From the NCBI GenBank assembly GCA_024998565.1, contig JACOEM010000001.1, forward strand, positions 124,001-188,000: DNA of 64,000 bases. The letters are read 5' to 3'. The notes beneath the pieces are model-generated. The model saw only the letters and a program-made list of their open reading frames with translations. It was not told where the DNA came from and did not search any database. Shown here one piece after another: positions 24,260 through 33,093 of the stretch. This stretch comes from Nitrospira sp. Its GTDB lineage: Bacteria; Nitrospirota; Nitrospiria; Nitrospirales; Nitrospiraceae. The position numbers were made by a program, and so were the translations under genes. Numbering within the stretch: the first letter of the stretch is position 1; each line of letters begins with the position of its first letter.

Positions 24260-25192
24260 ATGATCAAACTGCTGTTGGTCGAAGACAATCCCGTGGATGC
24301 CCAGCTCACCCGAGACCTCCTGGCCGAATGGCCGCTCGACCAGTTCGAGATCACGCATGCCCCCATTCTTGCGGAAGGCTTGACCAGATTGAGCCGGGAC
24401 CGGTTTGATGTGGTACTCCTCGATCTCTCCCTTCCCGACACCCATGGCTTGAGTACCGTGACCCAGGTCTTAGCGACCAGTCCAGGCGTGCCGGTGGTAG
24501 TGCTGAGCGGACACGACGATCACCCCCTGGCCCTGAAAGCGCTGCAGCACGGGGCCCAGGATTATCTGGTGAAGGGCCAGGGCGGGACCGATTTTCTCGC
24601 GCGCTCGATTCTCTATGCCATTGAACGCAAGCGAACACAGGAACGTCTGACCTATCTCGCTCAGCACGATCAGCTGACCGGCCTGATCAACCGCGCCCTC
24701 TTCCGCGACCGCTTAATCCATGCCATGGCGCGCAGCAAACGGAAAGATCACCCCCTGGCGATCATGCTGCTCGACCTGGATCGATTCAAAGCCGTCAATG
24801 ACACGCTGGGGCACGATGTGGGCGACCAGTTGCTGAAAGTCGTGGCGACCCGTTTGCTGGAGTGCGTTCGTGAAGTGGATACCGTCGCGCGCATGGGCGG
24901 CGATGAGTTCACCGCCATCCTGGAAGGTATTTCCGGCGTGGCCGATGTCCTCGTGGTGGCCAAAAGAATCGTGGAATCGATCAGCACTCCGTTTGAGATC
25001 GGAGCGCACCGGATCTCGATCGGCGTGAGCATCGGCATCACGCTCTACCCCCTAGATGATGAGGATATCGACGAATTGCTCAGACATGCCGATAAGGCCA
25101 TGTATACCGCCAAGCAACAAGGTGGGAACCGATTCCACTTTCACTCCACCACCGGACAGCCTCCCTCCGGTACCGCCGCCCCGGTACGGTAG
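24260..25192 (+). CDS. Response regulator with GGDEF (diguanylate cyclase) output
   Basis: 310 residues from the ATG at 24260. The receiver domain has acidic residues in LLLVEDNPVDAQL, phospho-acceptor Asp in VVLLDLSLPDTHGL, and Lys in YLVKGQGG. A short helical linker follows. The GGDEF domain carries the intact catalytic motif RMGGDEF and, five residues before it, the RxxD inhibitory site (REVD). It should make c-di-GMP with product inhibition, controlled by phosphorylation from an unlinked kinase. The frame stays open 23 codons upstream, but those residues do not match receivers. A PilZ-like candidate target lies near 34.5 kb. Confidence 0.93.
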   Translation: MIKLLLVEDNPVDAQLTRDLLAEWPLDQFEITHAPILAEGLTRLSRDRFDVVLLDLSLPDTHGLSTVTQVLATSPGVPVVVLSGHDDHPLALKALQHGAQDYLVKGQGGTDFLARSILYAIERKRTQERLTYLAQHDQLTGLINRALFRDRLIHAMARSKRKDHPLAIMLLDLDRFKAVNDTLGHDVGDQLLKVVATRLLECVREVDTVARMGGDEFTAILEGISGVADVLVVAKRIVESISTPFEIGAHRISIGVSIGITLYPLDDEDIDELLRHADKAMYTAKQQGGNRFHFHSTTGQPPSGTAAPVR

Positions 25193-25271
25193 CGAGACGC
25201 CGCGTCAGGGCCCGTCCTTCCCTCTGCCATCGACCACCGCAACAGAACTACCCGGCACATCACGCATCTGC

Positions 25272-26105
25272 TTACCGACCGATATCGGCGAGAGGCTGTT
25301 CCGTCACGACCAACGACCCTCGGGGATTCGGCAGCAACACATTGGACGTGACCAGGTCCTCGCGAGGGGGTGTCGGATGCGTATCCGGGGTCATGACCAA
25401 CCCCCAGTGCTGATTGTCCCGACAGGTATTGTCGAGCAGGAGCGCCTCTGCATGGTGGAACAGAAGGATCCCACTGAGCATGTTGCTGTGGCAGACGTTG
25501 CGCACACATTCCGGATGGCTGCCGGGATCTCGCACCGCCAAGCCAAAATGATGATTCCCATAACACTGGTTTTGGGCCACACGCGGTTGTGCTCCCGCAA
25601 AGACAAAAATGCCTGACTCGCGGTTGTAACAGACCTCATTCTCGACAAATGTCGCACGGGCCTCAGGACCATAAATCACCACTCCGGACAACACGCCTTC
25701 CGTCGCCCGGCATTGCGTAATCGTGCAGACTGAGTCCAGGACGTTGATCGCGGAATGTTGATCACTGCCCACATACCGGAAGGTGATCCCGCTGATCATG
25801 CCCGCGGGGACCCGCTGAAGATAGAGCGGCCCCCCGCGCCGGCTGTAAATCTGCACGTGATCACGCCCGGCGCCGATGAGGAGCACGGGACGATCCGCGA
25901 CAAAGACTTTGTCTTCATACACTCCCGGTCGAATGAAGACCTGATCGGTCTCACCGGCGTCTTTCAGGGCCGCGCTCGGCCTGATGTACGCACGGGGATC
26001 GCGGGCGTCGACGATCAGCGTCCGGCCCCCCTTCGGATTGGGAGGTGGCTCGCTGAGCGGCTCCCTTCGGCCACCGACCGCGCCTGACTCCTGTGGTCTT
26101 TCCAT
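25272..26105 (-). CDS. Right-handed parallel beta-helix repeat protein
   Basis: 277 residues. After a Pro-rich, charged N-terminus the protein shows VFIRPGVYEDKVFVADRPV, typical of beta-helix proteins such as NosD and pectate-lyase-like folds. Repeated turns of about 22 residues follow (ENEVCYNRESGIFVFAGAQP, NQCYGNHHFGLAVRDPG, NVCHSNMLSGILLFHHAEA, NTCRDNQHWGLVM). Each turn has the pattern N-x-C-x-x-N-x-x-x-G-(I/L). No signal peptide is evident. Cys recurs at the same turn position, forming a ladder. It may bind polysaccharide or be a structural protein; no enzyme function can be assigned. Confidence 0.8.
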   Translation of the reverse strand: MERPQESGAVGGRREPLSEPPPNPKGGRTLIVDARDPRAYIRPSAALKDAGETDQVFIRPGVYEDKVFVADRPVLLIGAGRDHVQIYSRRGGPLYLQRVPAGMISGITFRYVGSDQHSAINVLDSVCTITQCRATEGVLSGVVIYGPEARATFVENEVCYNRESGIFVFAGAQPRVAQNQCYGNHHFGLAVRDPGSHPECVRNVCHSNMLSGILLFHHAEALLLDNTCRDNQHWGLVMTPDTHPTPPREDLVTSNVLLPNPRGSLVVTEQPLADIGR

Positions 26106-26432
26106 ACCGACTGTCTCGATCCTCTACAGACTCGGAATCATCACACCCGCCGCCAGGACCGGTTGCATGCTAACCGACAACAAGTGAAAACTTGCGATCT
26201 GTCAATCGGCCAGAACACCGCCTCATGGCTGGCGCTTTCCGTACAATGCTGTCTGCTTTCCGCCTCTATTGTTCCGGAAGATCTGGCCCACTCCGCCCTC
26301 GATTCCAGGCAAACCATACAATTTCACAATGGATTCCCTTGTCGCCCCTCGCTGGTGCGGTTCTTTCATATCGAAAGACACAACGACCGCGTGAACCCAG
26401 GCTCTGCCAACAGGGAAGAAAGAGGGGCACTC
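26106..26432. other. Intergenic region upstream of the YbgF-like gene
   Basis: About 330 bases between divergent genes. The plus-strand frame of the downstream gene is open through much of it, but the residues do not resemble a protein and the signal peptide begins only at 26433. No clear promoter pair or RNA was recognised. Confidence 0.45.
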
Positions 26433-26954
26433 ATGACTAGGACTCATTCCAAGCTCGGTTCGATGCGAAGCATCTGTGTCGTCTTGGCGTTGATCGGCAA
26501 CTTCACGGCCGTTCCAACGCTGTTCGCCGCGTCACCTCAACCACCTGATGATGCGCACCGCCTCTACGATCGCGTGATGGAAGAGTTCCGCCACAAGGAC
26601 TATGCCGCGGCCCTCGCCGGGTTTCGCTTCTTCCTCGAACTCCACGGGCAATCCTCGCTGTCCGCCAACGCTCAATATTGGAAAGGCGAATGCCAGTACC
26701 GCATGGGACGATACAAGGACGCGCTGGACTCGTTCTACAACCTCATCTCCGACTATCCGATGAGCCAGAAGCTCGCCGCCTCAACGCTCAAGATCGGACA
26801 GATCTACACGAAGCAAGGCGACCGGGACAAAGCGCAGATGATGTTCGAGCGAGTGACGGACCAGTATCCCGATAGCGCAGAGGCCGAAGTGGCTCGCAAG
26901 GCCTTGGAGGCCGCTGCCGCAAAGGATGAACCGGTTGCCGCCGAGCCAAGCTGA
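26433..26954 (+). CDS. Periplasmic YbgF/CpoB-like TPR protein
   Basis: 173 residues from the ATG at 26433, which precedes a signal peptide (MRSICVVLALIGNFTAVP...LFAASP). The mature part consists of TPR repeats: LYDRVMEEFRHKDYAAALAG, AQYWKGECQYRMGRYKDALD and LKIGQIYTKQGDRDKAQMMF. The spacing matches the C-terminal domain of YbgF/CpoB, which works with Tol-Pal and peptidoglycan synthesis. There is no N-terminal coiled coil and no tol/pal gene nearby, so the exact role is open. Confidence 0.8.
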   Translation: MTRTHSKLGSMRSICVVLALIGNFTAVPTLFAASPQPPDDAHRLYDRVMEEFRHKDYAAALAGFRFFLELHGQSSLSANAQYWKGECQYRMGRYKDALDSFYNLISDYPMSQKLAASTLKIGQIYTKQGDRDKAQMMFERVTDQYPDSAEAEVARKALEAAAAKDEPVAAEPS

Positions 26955-27004
26955 TCCGGATTGTGCGCCCTTTCGGCACAGCCCCGTTGGCAGTCGAACC
27001 GGCG

Positions 27005-27523
27005 TTATTCTGGATCGGCAAGATCCAGCACGGTGACGAGACCCGGGACCGTATAGGCGTGCAGCGGGCTCAGCCGCACGAGTTGCACGCCTGCCGCACG
27101 AAGCGCCGATTCAAACAATGAATCGTGCGACCCGTCCGGGGCATCATCCGGCACCGGCCGCTCGACTTGCACCACCTTCTCGACCAGTCGGCTGCCCGGG
27201 TGCACCAGCACAAAGGTGGCGCGTTTCAGCGCAAGTTCCCGCAGCGTCCCCGCAGGCGGCGTTCCGGAGGGAAGCCGCAAATCCAACAGGCTCCACAGAG
27301 GAATCTGCGTAAACAGCAGGTACCGGTCTTCCACGGCGAGGCGCAGCAGATTGTAGAGTTGCACTTCCTGATCAGTGAGCAACGGCTTGGGCTTAAAACT
27401 CATACCGGCAGGAGCCTCAGCCGTGAACGCGCCGGGTGAACGCCGCCGCCCGAAACTTTCCCACGCCAGGCTTCCCAGAAACACCAGCGCGCCGATACCA
27501 AGGATGGGGTACAGCAATTCCAT
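27005..27523 (-). CDS. Membrane-anchored DUF2726-like protein
   Basis: 172 residues from the ATG at 27523. The N-terminal transmembrane segment ELLYPILGIGALVFLGSLAW is followed by a cytoplasmic domain with LLTDQEVQLYNLLRLAVED, VFPQIPLWSLL-like LLFTQIPLWSLLDLRLP and LVHPGSRLVEKVVQVE, the pattern of DUF2726 (an endonuclease-like fold of unknown role). It begins 14 bases past the anmK stop, in the same direction. The frame is open 41 codons further upstream into anmK, but those residues are not protein-like. Confidence 0.72.
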   Translation of the reverse strand: MELLYPILGIGALVFLGSLAWESFGRRRSPGAFTAEAPAGMSFKPKPLLTDQEVQLYNLLRLAVEDRYLLFTQIPLWSLLDLRLPSGTPPAGTLRELALKRATFVLVHPGSRLVEKVVQVERPVPDDAPDGSHDSLFESALRAAGVQLVRLSPLHAYTVPGLVTVLDLADPE

Positions 27524-27537
27524 GACAGTCCGATCAG

Positions 27538-28722
27538 TCAGCGGGCGGAACGCACCCACTGTTTCAGCATGTGAGGGGATCCCGGCACCACAGCGCCGAG
27601 GAGCACGGGATGATAGGCCCCCGTCACCTGCGGCACATTGGTGCACTGTCCGTGATACGTATCGTACGCCAGCAGCGCGAACGCCGTCGCTTCAAAGGCT
27701 TTACTGCTCCACCCACAGTCCTCGAACGTCAATACAGGCGTCGGCGCAAATACCTGCCGGAGGGAGGCCATAATAGCGCGATTGTACACACCGCCACCAC
27801 CGACGATGACATCATGGATCTCGCCGGTGACCCACCGTCGGGACGAACCGATCGCCTCCGCCGTCCACGCTGCACAGGTCGCCAGCAGATCCTCGACTGT
27901 CAGACGCGCCTGACGTTGTGTCGCGAGCAGGTTTCGAACGAACGGCGCACCGAACTCTTCCCGACCGGTCGACTTGGGCGGACGACGCGTGAGGAATGGA
28001 TGGGCCATGAGCTTGGTGAGCAGCGCCCGGTTCATCGTTCCCTTGCGGGCGCGTCGGCCTCCGGCGTCGTAGGCACTCTGCCCCTTCGACGATTCGTGCA
28101 CAATGGCGTCCAGCACCATGTTCCCGGGGCCGGTGTCGAACGCGCGGAGGTCGGCGACACCACCGCCCGGCGGCAGATAGGTCACATTGCTGATTCCGCC
28201 GATATTCACCACGAGACGCCCTCGACGCGCATGGCCAAATGCCACCGCATGGGCGTAGGGAACCAGCGGCGCCCCCTCCCCGCCGGCCGCCATATCACGC
28301 GGCCTGAAATTCGCCACGGTGGTGATGCCTGTGCGTTCCGCGATGACGGCCGGCTCACCGATCTGCAGGGTGGACCGGACCAACCCGACACCAGGCTCAC
28401 GTCGCCCCTTCGGCAAATGGTGAATCGTTTGGCCGTGTGATCCGATCAAATCAATATCGGCCAGGCGGTATTTCGATTGCTGAATGACCCGCAAAGCCGC
28501 TTTGGCGAATAGTTCCCCGAGATACGTGTTCAGGTGGCAGATGTCGTCCACGCGGCCATGGAGCGAGAGCTCAACAATTCGTTGCTGGAGCGACCGCGGG
28601 TACGGCAGGGAGGCAAAGGCCAGGGGAGTGATCCGCGGCGCCCCCCCGCGCCGGACGATGCTCACCAGCGCCGCGTCTACTCCGTCCGCCGATGTTCCGG
28701 ACATGAGTCCGACAACTTTCAT
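27538..28722 (-). CDS. anmK: Anhydro-N-acetylmuramic acid kinase
   Basis: 394 residues from the ATG at 28722, preceded by GGAGGGCG. It opens MKVVGLMSGTSADGVDAALV, the AnmK signature, followed by GSHGQTIHHLP, VNIGGISNVTYLPPGG and FDTGPGNMVLDA, the ATP- and sugar-binding motifs. It phosphorylates and opens 1,6-anhydro-MurNAc during cell-wall recycling. A lytic transglycosylase 4 kb away would make its substrate. An upstream in-frame start six codons earlier is less likely given the ribosome-binding site. Confidence 0.95.
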   Translation of the reverse strand: MKVVGLMSGTSADGVDAALVSIVRRGGAPRITPLAFASLPYPRSLQQRIVELSLHGRVDDICHLNTYLGELFAKAALRVIQQSKYRLADIDLIGSHGQTIHHLPKGRREPGVGLVRSTLQIGEPAVIAERTGITTVANFRPRDMAAGGEGAPLVPYAHAVAFGHARRGRLVVNIGGISNVTYLPPGGGVADLRAFDTGPGNMVLDAIVHESSKGQSAYDAGGRRARKGTMNRALLTKLMAHPFLTRRPPKSTGREEFGAPFVRNLLATQRQARLTVEDLLATCAAWTAEAIGSSRRWVTGEIHDVIVGGGGVYNRAIMASLRQVFAPTPVLTFEDCGWSSKAFEATAFALLAYDTYHGQCTNVPQVTGAYHPVLLGAVVPGSPHMLKQWVRSAR

Positions 28723-28886
28723 CGCGCCCTCCTGCAGCACACAACAGGGAGAAACCCATTTCTGATTCGGTTCGCTACGCTAATCGAAACCCCGGCAACG
28801 GGTCAAGCATCGCGCGTATCATCCGCGCACAATCGCCACCGGCCTTCGCGTTGACTTTGCAGAAATCGGGTGTTACCGTCCGCCGG

Positions 28887-29813
28887 ATGTTTCGCCTGAT
28901 CGTCCTGACCATGCTTTTCGCATTTACGATCCCCTGTGAATGGGGCTCCTCCGCGATAGCTTCTGCTGCATCCGCTGCCGAACCGCTTCGTGTTGTTGTG
29001 ACGCTCCCGGTCTTGAAGGACTGGGTGCAACAAATCGGCGGTTCGTATGTGCATGTGAACTCGCTCATGACCGGGTATGAGAGTGAGCATACCTATTCGC
29101 CGAAACCAAGCGATCTTGTCGCGGTTCGCAAAGCCGCGCTCTTGTTCGAAGTCGGGGCCGGACTCGAAGTCTGGGTGTCCTCACTGGTGAAGAACGCCGG
29201 CAATGGCTCGTTGCGGGTCGTGACGACCTCCAAAGACATCGAGCTGATCCAGGATCACCCCGAGCCGGCAGGGACGAGCCATTCGCACGAGCACGCGGCG
29301 GGGAATCCGCATGTCTGGCTGGATCCGGCGGCCGCAGCCACCATGGTCCGACACATTTCCGATGCCATGGTCGCCGCAGACCCGGCCCATGCCACCGACT
29401 ATCGGACCAACACCGCGACGTACCTCCAGGCACTCACGCGCGTGCAGGACGAATCGCTGGCCCGGCTCCGCTCATTGCCGAACCGCGCGGTGATCGTTCA
29501 CCACCCGGCCTGGCCCTACTTTGCCCGACGCTACGATCTGCACATCGCCGGCACGATCCAGACACAACCGGGGGGAGAACCTTCCGCGCGACATCTGCAT
29601 ACGTTGATCGAAACCATCAAGCGAGACCGGGTCCGCGTGATTATCTCCGAGGTACAACTGAATCAGAAGGTCCCACTATTGTTGGCTCGGGAAACCGGCG
29701 CCCATATCGCCGTGTTGACGACCTTGCCCGGTGGCTTACCGGGGACCGAGACCTACCTCGACATGCTCCGCTATAATGTGCTCCAATTGGCCCAGGCGCT
29801 TGAACAGACCTGA
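28887..29813 (+). CDS. Zn/Mn-type ABC transporter substrate-binding protein
   Basis: 308 residues from the ATG at 28887. A signal peptide (RLIVLTMLFAFTIPCEWG...SAASA) precedes LRVVVTLPVLKDWVQQIGG, typical of cluster A-I (ZnuA/TroA) proteins. Metal ligands are seen in ESEHTYSPKPSDL, GNPHVWLDP and VHHPAWPYFARRY. A short His-rich loop (SHSHEH) before the second ligand suggests zinc. The ATPase and permease genes follow, the latter after a repeat element. No Fur/Zur box was recognised. Confidence 0.9.
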   Translation: MFRLIVLTMLFAFTIPCEWGSSAIASAASAAEPLRVVVTLPVLKDWVQQIGGSYVHVNSLMTGYESEHTYSPKPSDLVAVRKAALLFEVGAGLEVWVSSLVKNAGNGSLRVVTTSKDIELIQDHPEPAGTSHSHEHAAGNPHVWLDPAAAATMVRHISDAMVAADPAHATDYRTNTATYLQALTRVQDESLARLRSLPNRAVIVHHPAWPYFARRYDLHIAGTIQTQPGGEPSARHLHTLIETIKRDRVRVIISEVQLNQKVPLLLARETGAHIAVLTTLPGGLPGTETYLDMLRYNVLQLAQALEQT

Positions 29814-29873
29814 CCGCCGCAGCCACCCGGACATCGACCGAAAAACCAGCATTTTCAACGTACACCGCCGCGC

Positions 29874-30653
29874 ATGACCCATCCCATTATCCGTTTCGAC
29901 CATGCCACCTTCGGTTTTCCCGGTATCGTGGCCCTGGAGGACATCTCCCTGACCATTCCGGAATCGGAATTTGTCGGGGTGATCGGCCCCAACGGCTCCG
30001 GGAAAACGACACTCTGTCGTGCCGTGCTGGGCCTGATGGCCCCGCTGAGCGGAACCCTCCGTGTCCTCGACTGTGCCTGCGAAGAACTCCGCTGTCACCA
30101 TCGTGCGCTCATCGGTTATCTGCCGCAAAAAGGCATGATCGACCGGAACTTTCCCGTGACCGTGCTGGAAGCGGCCATGATGGGACGATACGGCGCGCTC
30201 GGCCTCTTTCGGCGACCGTCACAAAAGGATCGGGACATCGCCCGTCAGGCGCTGGCCCAGGTCGGCATGGATCATCACAGAGACTCCGCCTTAGGCGCCC
30301 TTTCCGGCGGACAGCAGCAACGGGTGTTCATCGCGCGGGCGCTGGCGCAACAGCCCCGAATTCTCTTGTTGGACGAGCCGACGACCGGATTGGACCTCAC
30401 CGCGCAGCATAGTGTGGTGGAGTTGATCCAGCAGCTGCATCAAGAGCTGAAGTTGACCATTCTCATGATCACTCACGACATCAACATGATCCGGTCGCGG
30501 GTCGACCGGTTGGTGCTGCTCAAGACGAAGCTCTTTGCCGAAGGGCCGCCGCAAGAGGTTCTGAAGCCGGAGATTCTGAGTCAGGTATACGGGAAAGAAC
30601 TGGTCATTACGGACAAGGACTTTGTTCTCGTTGAGGATTACCATCACCACTGA
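29874..30653 (+). CDS. Metal ABC transporter ATP-binding protein (ZnuC-like)
   Basis: 259 residues. Walker A GPNGSGKTTL (about residue 41), Q-loop YLPQKGMID, signature LSGGQQQRVFIARAL, Walker B ILLLDEPTTGLD and the switch His in MITHDINM are all intact. The closest pattern is the ZnuC/MntB family. It begins 60 bases after the binding protein. The C-terminal YHHH may touch metal but is probably incidental. Confidence 0.93.
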   Translation: MTHPIIRFDHATFGFPGIVALEDISLTIPESEFVGVIGPNGSGKTTLCRAVLGLMAPLSGTLRVLDCACEELRCHHRALIGYLPQKGMIDRNFPVTVLEAAMMGRYGALGLFRRPSQKDRDIARQALAQVGMDHHRDSALGALSGGQQQRVFIARALAQQPRILLLDEPTTGLDLTAQHSVVELIQQLHQELKLTILMITHDINMIRSRVDRLVLLKTKLFAEGPPQEVLKPEILSQVYGKELVITDKDFVLVEDYHHH

Positions 30654-30663
30654 AGCACATATG

Positions 30664-30694
30664 TTGAATCGAACCGGCGACGGTTCGGATTCAA
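30664..30694 (+). terminator. Hairpin just past the ZnuC-like gene
   Basis: Stem TTGAATC-GAACCG / CGGTTC-GATTCAA with one bulged G and a GCGA loop, 11 bases after the stop codon. No T-run follows. It may protect the upstream mRNA or attenuate the permease gene; it abuts the repeat element at 30701. Confidence 0.5.
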
Positions 30695-30700
30695 GGGCCG

Positions 30701-30877
30701 AGCCCGGATTATTCACGAATGCCGTCGCGAGGCGTTCGAGACGGAAGCCCGCCGGGGCTTCTCGCAAGTGAGGCCGACGCAGGCGTACCGGCAGTCCGTC
30801 GAGGAGGCCGAACGAGAAAAGCCTCGCCGGGCGAGAGGATCGGACGCCGGAGTAGGTATTCATGAATAGTCCGGGCT
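30701..30877. repeat. 177-bp terminal-inverted-repeat element (MITE/REP-like)
   Basis: The two ends are imperfect inverted repeats of 23 bases: AGCCCGGATTATTC... at the left and its partner ending ...TAGTCCGGGCT at the right, with about 20 of 23 positions matching. Internal hairpins include GAAGCCC-GCCG-GGGCTTC and CTCGCC-G-GGCGAG. It has no transposase and no good ORF. It lies between the ATPase and permease genes of one transporter. I see no second copy in this window, and no clear target duplication. Confidence 0.6.
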
Positions 30878-30933
30878 AGACTCAGTCATCGCACTCATTC
30901 ATTCACAAGATTATTCGGTCACCACATACTACG

Positions 30934-31755
30934 ATGCTCGAACTGCTCGCGTACGATTTCATGCAACGCTCACTTCTGGCCGCCGCACTGGTCGGCGCGG
31001 TCTGCTCCGTCATCGGCGTGTTCGTCGTCTTACGGGGCCTCGCGTTCGCAGGGGCCGGGACCGCCCATGCCGCATTTGCCGGTGTCACCCTCGCCTATCT
31101 CCTCGGCCTTCCTCCGCTCAGTCTCGCCATTGTGTTCGGACTGGCGACGGTTTGGATCACGGGTTGGGTCGAGGAGAAGGGGCGCATGAAGCTGGACGTG
31201 TCCATCGGCATCCTCTATACCGCCACCATGGCGCTGGCCATTCTTTTCCTCGGACTCATGAAGACGTATAACCCCGAGGTCTACGGGTATCTGTTCGGCA
31301 GCGTGCTTTCCGTGACCACGGACGAACTCATGACCATCGGCGGGCTGAGCGTGGTGGTGCTGGGAACGATCCTTCTGCTCTCGAAGGAACTGTACTTCAT
31401 TGCCTTCGACCAGGAGATGGCAGCAGCATCCGGCGTCCCCGCGCGGCAAATCTTCTACCTCCTGCTGACACTCGTGGCGCTCACCGTGGTGATTGCGTTG
31501 AAAACCGTCGGAGCGATTCTCGTGTTTGCGATGATTCTGATCCCCGCATCTACAGCCTACCAGCTTACGCACAGCCTGACTCAGATGACGCTCTACTCCA
31601 TGCTCATCGGCATCTTCTGCGCCGTAAGCGGCGTACTGCTGTCCTATGCCTTCGATCTTCCCTCCGGTCCCTCGATTGTTCTCTTGGCCACGAGCCTGTT
31701 CTTTCTCGCGGTCTGTTGTTCGCCCAAACGGTTGCATCGAATTCAGCCGACCTAG
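30934..31755 (+). CDS. Metal ABC transporter permease (ZnuB-like)
   Basis: 273 residues with about eight or nine hydrophobic segments, of the ABC-3 family for Zn/Mn/Fe uptake. Family segments include FMQRSLLAAALVGAVCSVIG, VLRGLAFAGAGTAHAAFAG (the ATPase-contact loop) and LKTVGAILVFAMILIPA. It should form the channel with the ATPase at 29874. The 280-base gap before it holds a hairpin and the 177-bp repeat, so its transcription may depend on read-through. Confidence 0.92.
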   Translation: MLELLAYDFMQRSLLAAALVGAVCSVIGVFVVLRGLAFAGAGTAHAAFAGVTLAYLLGLPPLSLAIVFGLATVWITGWVEEKGRMKLDVSIGILYTATMALAILFLGLMKTYNPEVYGYLFGSVLSVTTDELMTIGGLSVVVLGTILLLSKELYFIAFDQEMAAASGVPARQIFYLLLTLVALTVVIALKTVGAILVFAMILIPASTAYQLTHSLTQMTLYSMLIGIFCAVSGVLLSYAFDLPSGPSIVLLATSLFFLAVCCSPKRLHRIQPT

Positions 31756-31846
31756 CACAACCGGGCAGGCCCGTACGCCTCACGGGCAAGAATCGGCGAC
31801 TGGGATTGGATGAGTACGGAGAAGAAAACCGTTGGATGCGGATGGA

Positions 31847-32290
31847 TTACTGCGGTTGCGGATCCGGCTGCTTTCGAGACCAGACCATACCGGTCTGCTC
31901 TTTCGCGCTGAACCCGAGCCGTTCATAAAACCCGGGCATGCGCGTGCAAAGCCAGAATAGTTCAACCTGCCGAAGGGTGGGATGGTCGAGAATCCGTCGC
32001 ACGATCTCGGTGCCGATCTTTCGTCCCTGATAGTCGCGATCCACGATCACATCCCAGATCGACGCTCGGAACACGTAGTCGGTCAGCACGCGGCCAAAGC
32101 CCACCAGGCGAGGGCCATCCCAGGCCGAGATGACCACATCCGTCTTGGCCAGCATCGCCTGCGCCTGCTCAAGCGCACGATGCTTCGCCCAGGGAGCCTG
32201 CCGGTACAAATGAATCAGTTGTGCAGCGTCGAAATCGTTGCGGTCGGAGAAGGTGATGGGATGCTGATCGGTCTTGAGAGCGGGAGGCAT
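31847..32290 (-). CDS. GNAT-family N-acetyltransferase
   Basis: 147 residues. Acetyl-CoA-binding motif A is visible as DVIVDRDYQGRKIGTEIVRR (Q/RxxGxG/A type), preceded by GFGRVLTDYVFRASIWD, and the C-terminal MPGFYERLGF is typical of small GNATs. The substrate is unknown. It stands alone, convergent with the permease gene. Confidence 0.88.
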   Translation of the reverse strand: MPPALKTDQHPITFSDRNDFDAAQLIHLYRQAPWAKHRALEQAQAMLAKTDVVISAWDGPRLVGFGRVLTDYVFRASIWDVIVDRDYQGRKIGTEIVRRILDHPTLRQVELFWLCTRMPGFYERLGFSAKEQTGMVWSRKQPDPQPQ

Positions 32291-32353
32291 CTTGTACTAA
32301 ATTAGTCCCTCCGAACGGCGTCAGTCAGTTAACCGTAGTGTAAGGGGAAGACC

Positions 32354-32533
32354 ATGGGAACGCAAGTGCGAAGCTGTCCGAAGTGTTTTCAATTGATGTG
32401 GCTGAAGGAGAACCATTACGACGTCCTCGACGAAGAAACGGTCCGCGCGAAATGTCCGCACTGTGGCTCGACCGTCCGCTTCCAGCTGGTGACCGCCGGC
32501 GCCAACGCTGCCGGCCCGAAGATGGGCCATTGA
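32354..32533 (+). CDS. Small zinc-ribbon protein (59 residues)
   Basis: A short gene with a good ribosome-binding site (AAGGGGAAG) before the ATG. It encodes two CxxC pairs, CPKC at residues 8-11 and CPHC about 25 residues later, separated by LKENHYDVLDEETVRAK. It looks like a zinc-finger protein of the FmdB/MJ0042 kind. The C-terminal tail is Ala/Gly-rich. Its function is unknown; the Cys pattern and codon use support it being real. Confidence 0.7.
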   Translation: MGTQVRSCPKCFQLMWLKENHYDVLDEETVRAKCPHCGSTVRFQLVTAGANAAGPKMGH

Positions 32534-32591
32534 CCGTTCCCGCCCTGTTTAACGGATGATCAGGCTCAATTGAACAGGGCCGATCCGAACT

Positions 32592-33014
32592 TCACATGCC
32601 CCGCCCTGCCCCCTCCAATTCCGGCTGACTCCCCGGCAGGATCTTGACCAACGCCGCACGATACTCCCCCATACGCTTCTCTTCGGCCGGACCGACTTTG
32701 ATCTCCTTATCCCGATACATGCGCTCCACCTGATCGAGGACGGCCAGCAGCGGCTGAACCACCCCAAGCACATTGCCGACCTCGAACGCTTCGAGCGACT
32801 CGATCAGATAATCCTGCAGACTTTTAAACGGAGAGCGGCCGCTTTGCTCCCGAAACCGCAGGAGGGCCTGCTCGAACACTTCCACGGCCTCTGGCTTTGG
32901 TTTGACCCCGGTCGGCACCGAGGCGAGATGTACCACCGGCGGTAATTTGGAAGCGTACCCTTTGAGCTGCGCGATCAGCTCACCGATCCGATCAAGCACG
33001 GCACTGGTTTCCAT
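32592..33014 (-). CDS. Conserved-looking helical protein of unknown function
   Basis: About 140 residues from METSAVLDRIGELIAQLKGY (33014); an ATG 11 codons earlier is possible. It is predicted almost entirely helical, rich in Glu, Leu and Lys, with YLIESLEAFEVGNVLGVVQP in the middle. It has no cysteine or recognisable catalytic motif. It is followed downstream on the opposite strand by the zinc-ribbon gene and sits just beyond the first pseudouridine synthase. Confidence 0.6.
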   Translation of the reverse strand: METSAVLDRIGELIAQLKGYASKLPPVVHLASVPTGVKPKPEAVEVFEQALLRFREQSGRSPFKSLQDYLIESLEAFEVGNVLGVVQPLLAVLDQVERMYRDKEIKVGPAEEKRMGEYRAALVKILPGSQPELEGAGRGM

Positions 33015-33093
33015 CGTTCGACTCTCCTCACTCTCGCCGACCGTCATATCCGGTGGCGGCGTCTTGCTGATTCAGGCTGATCGCCTGCGACTT

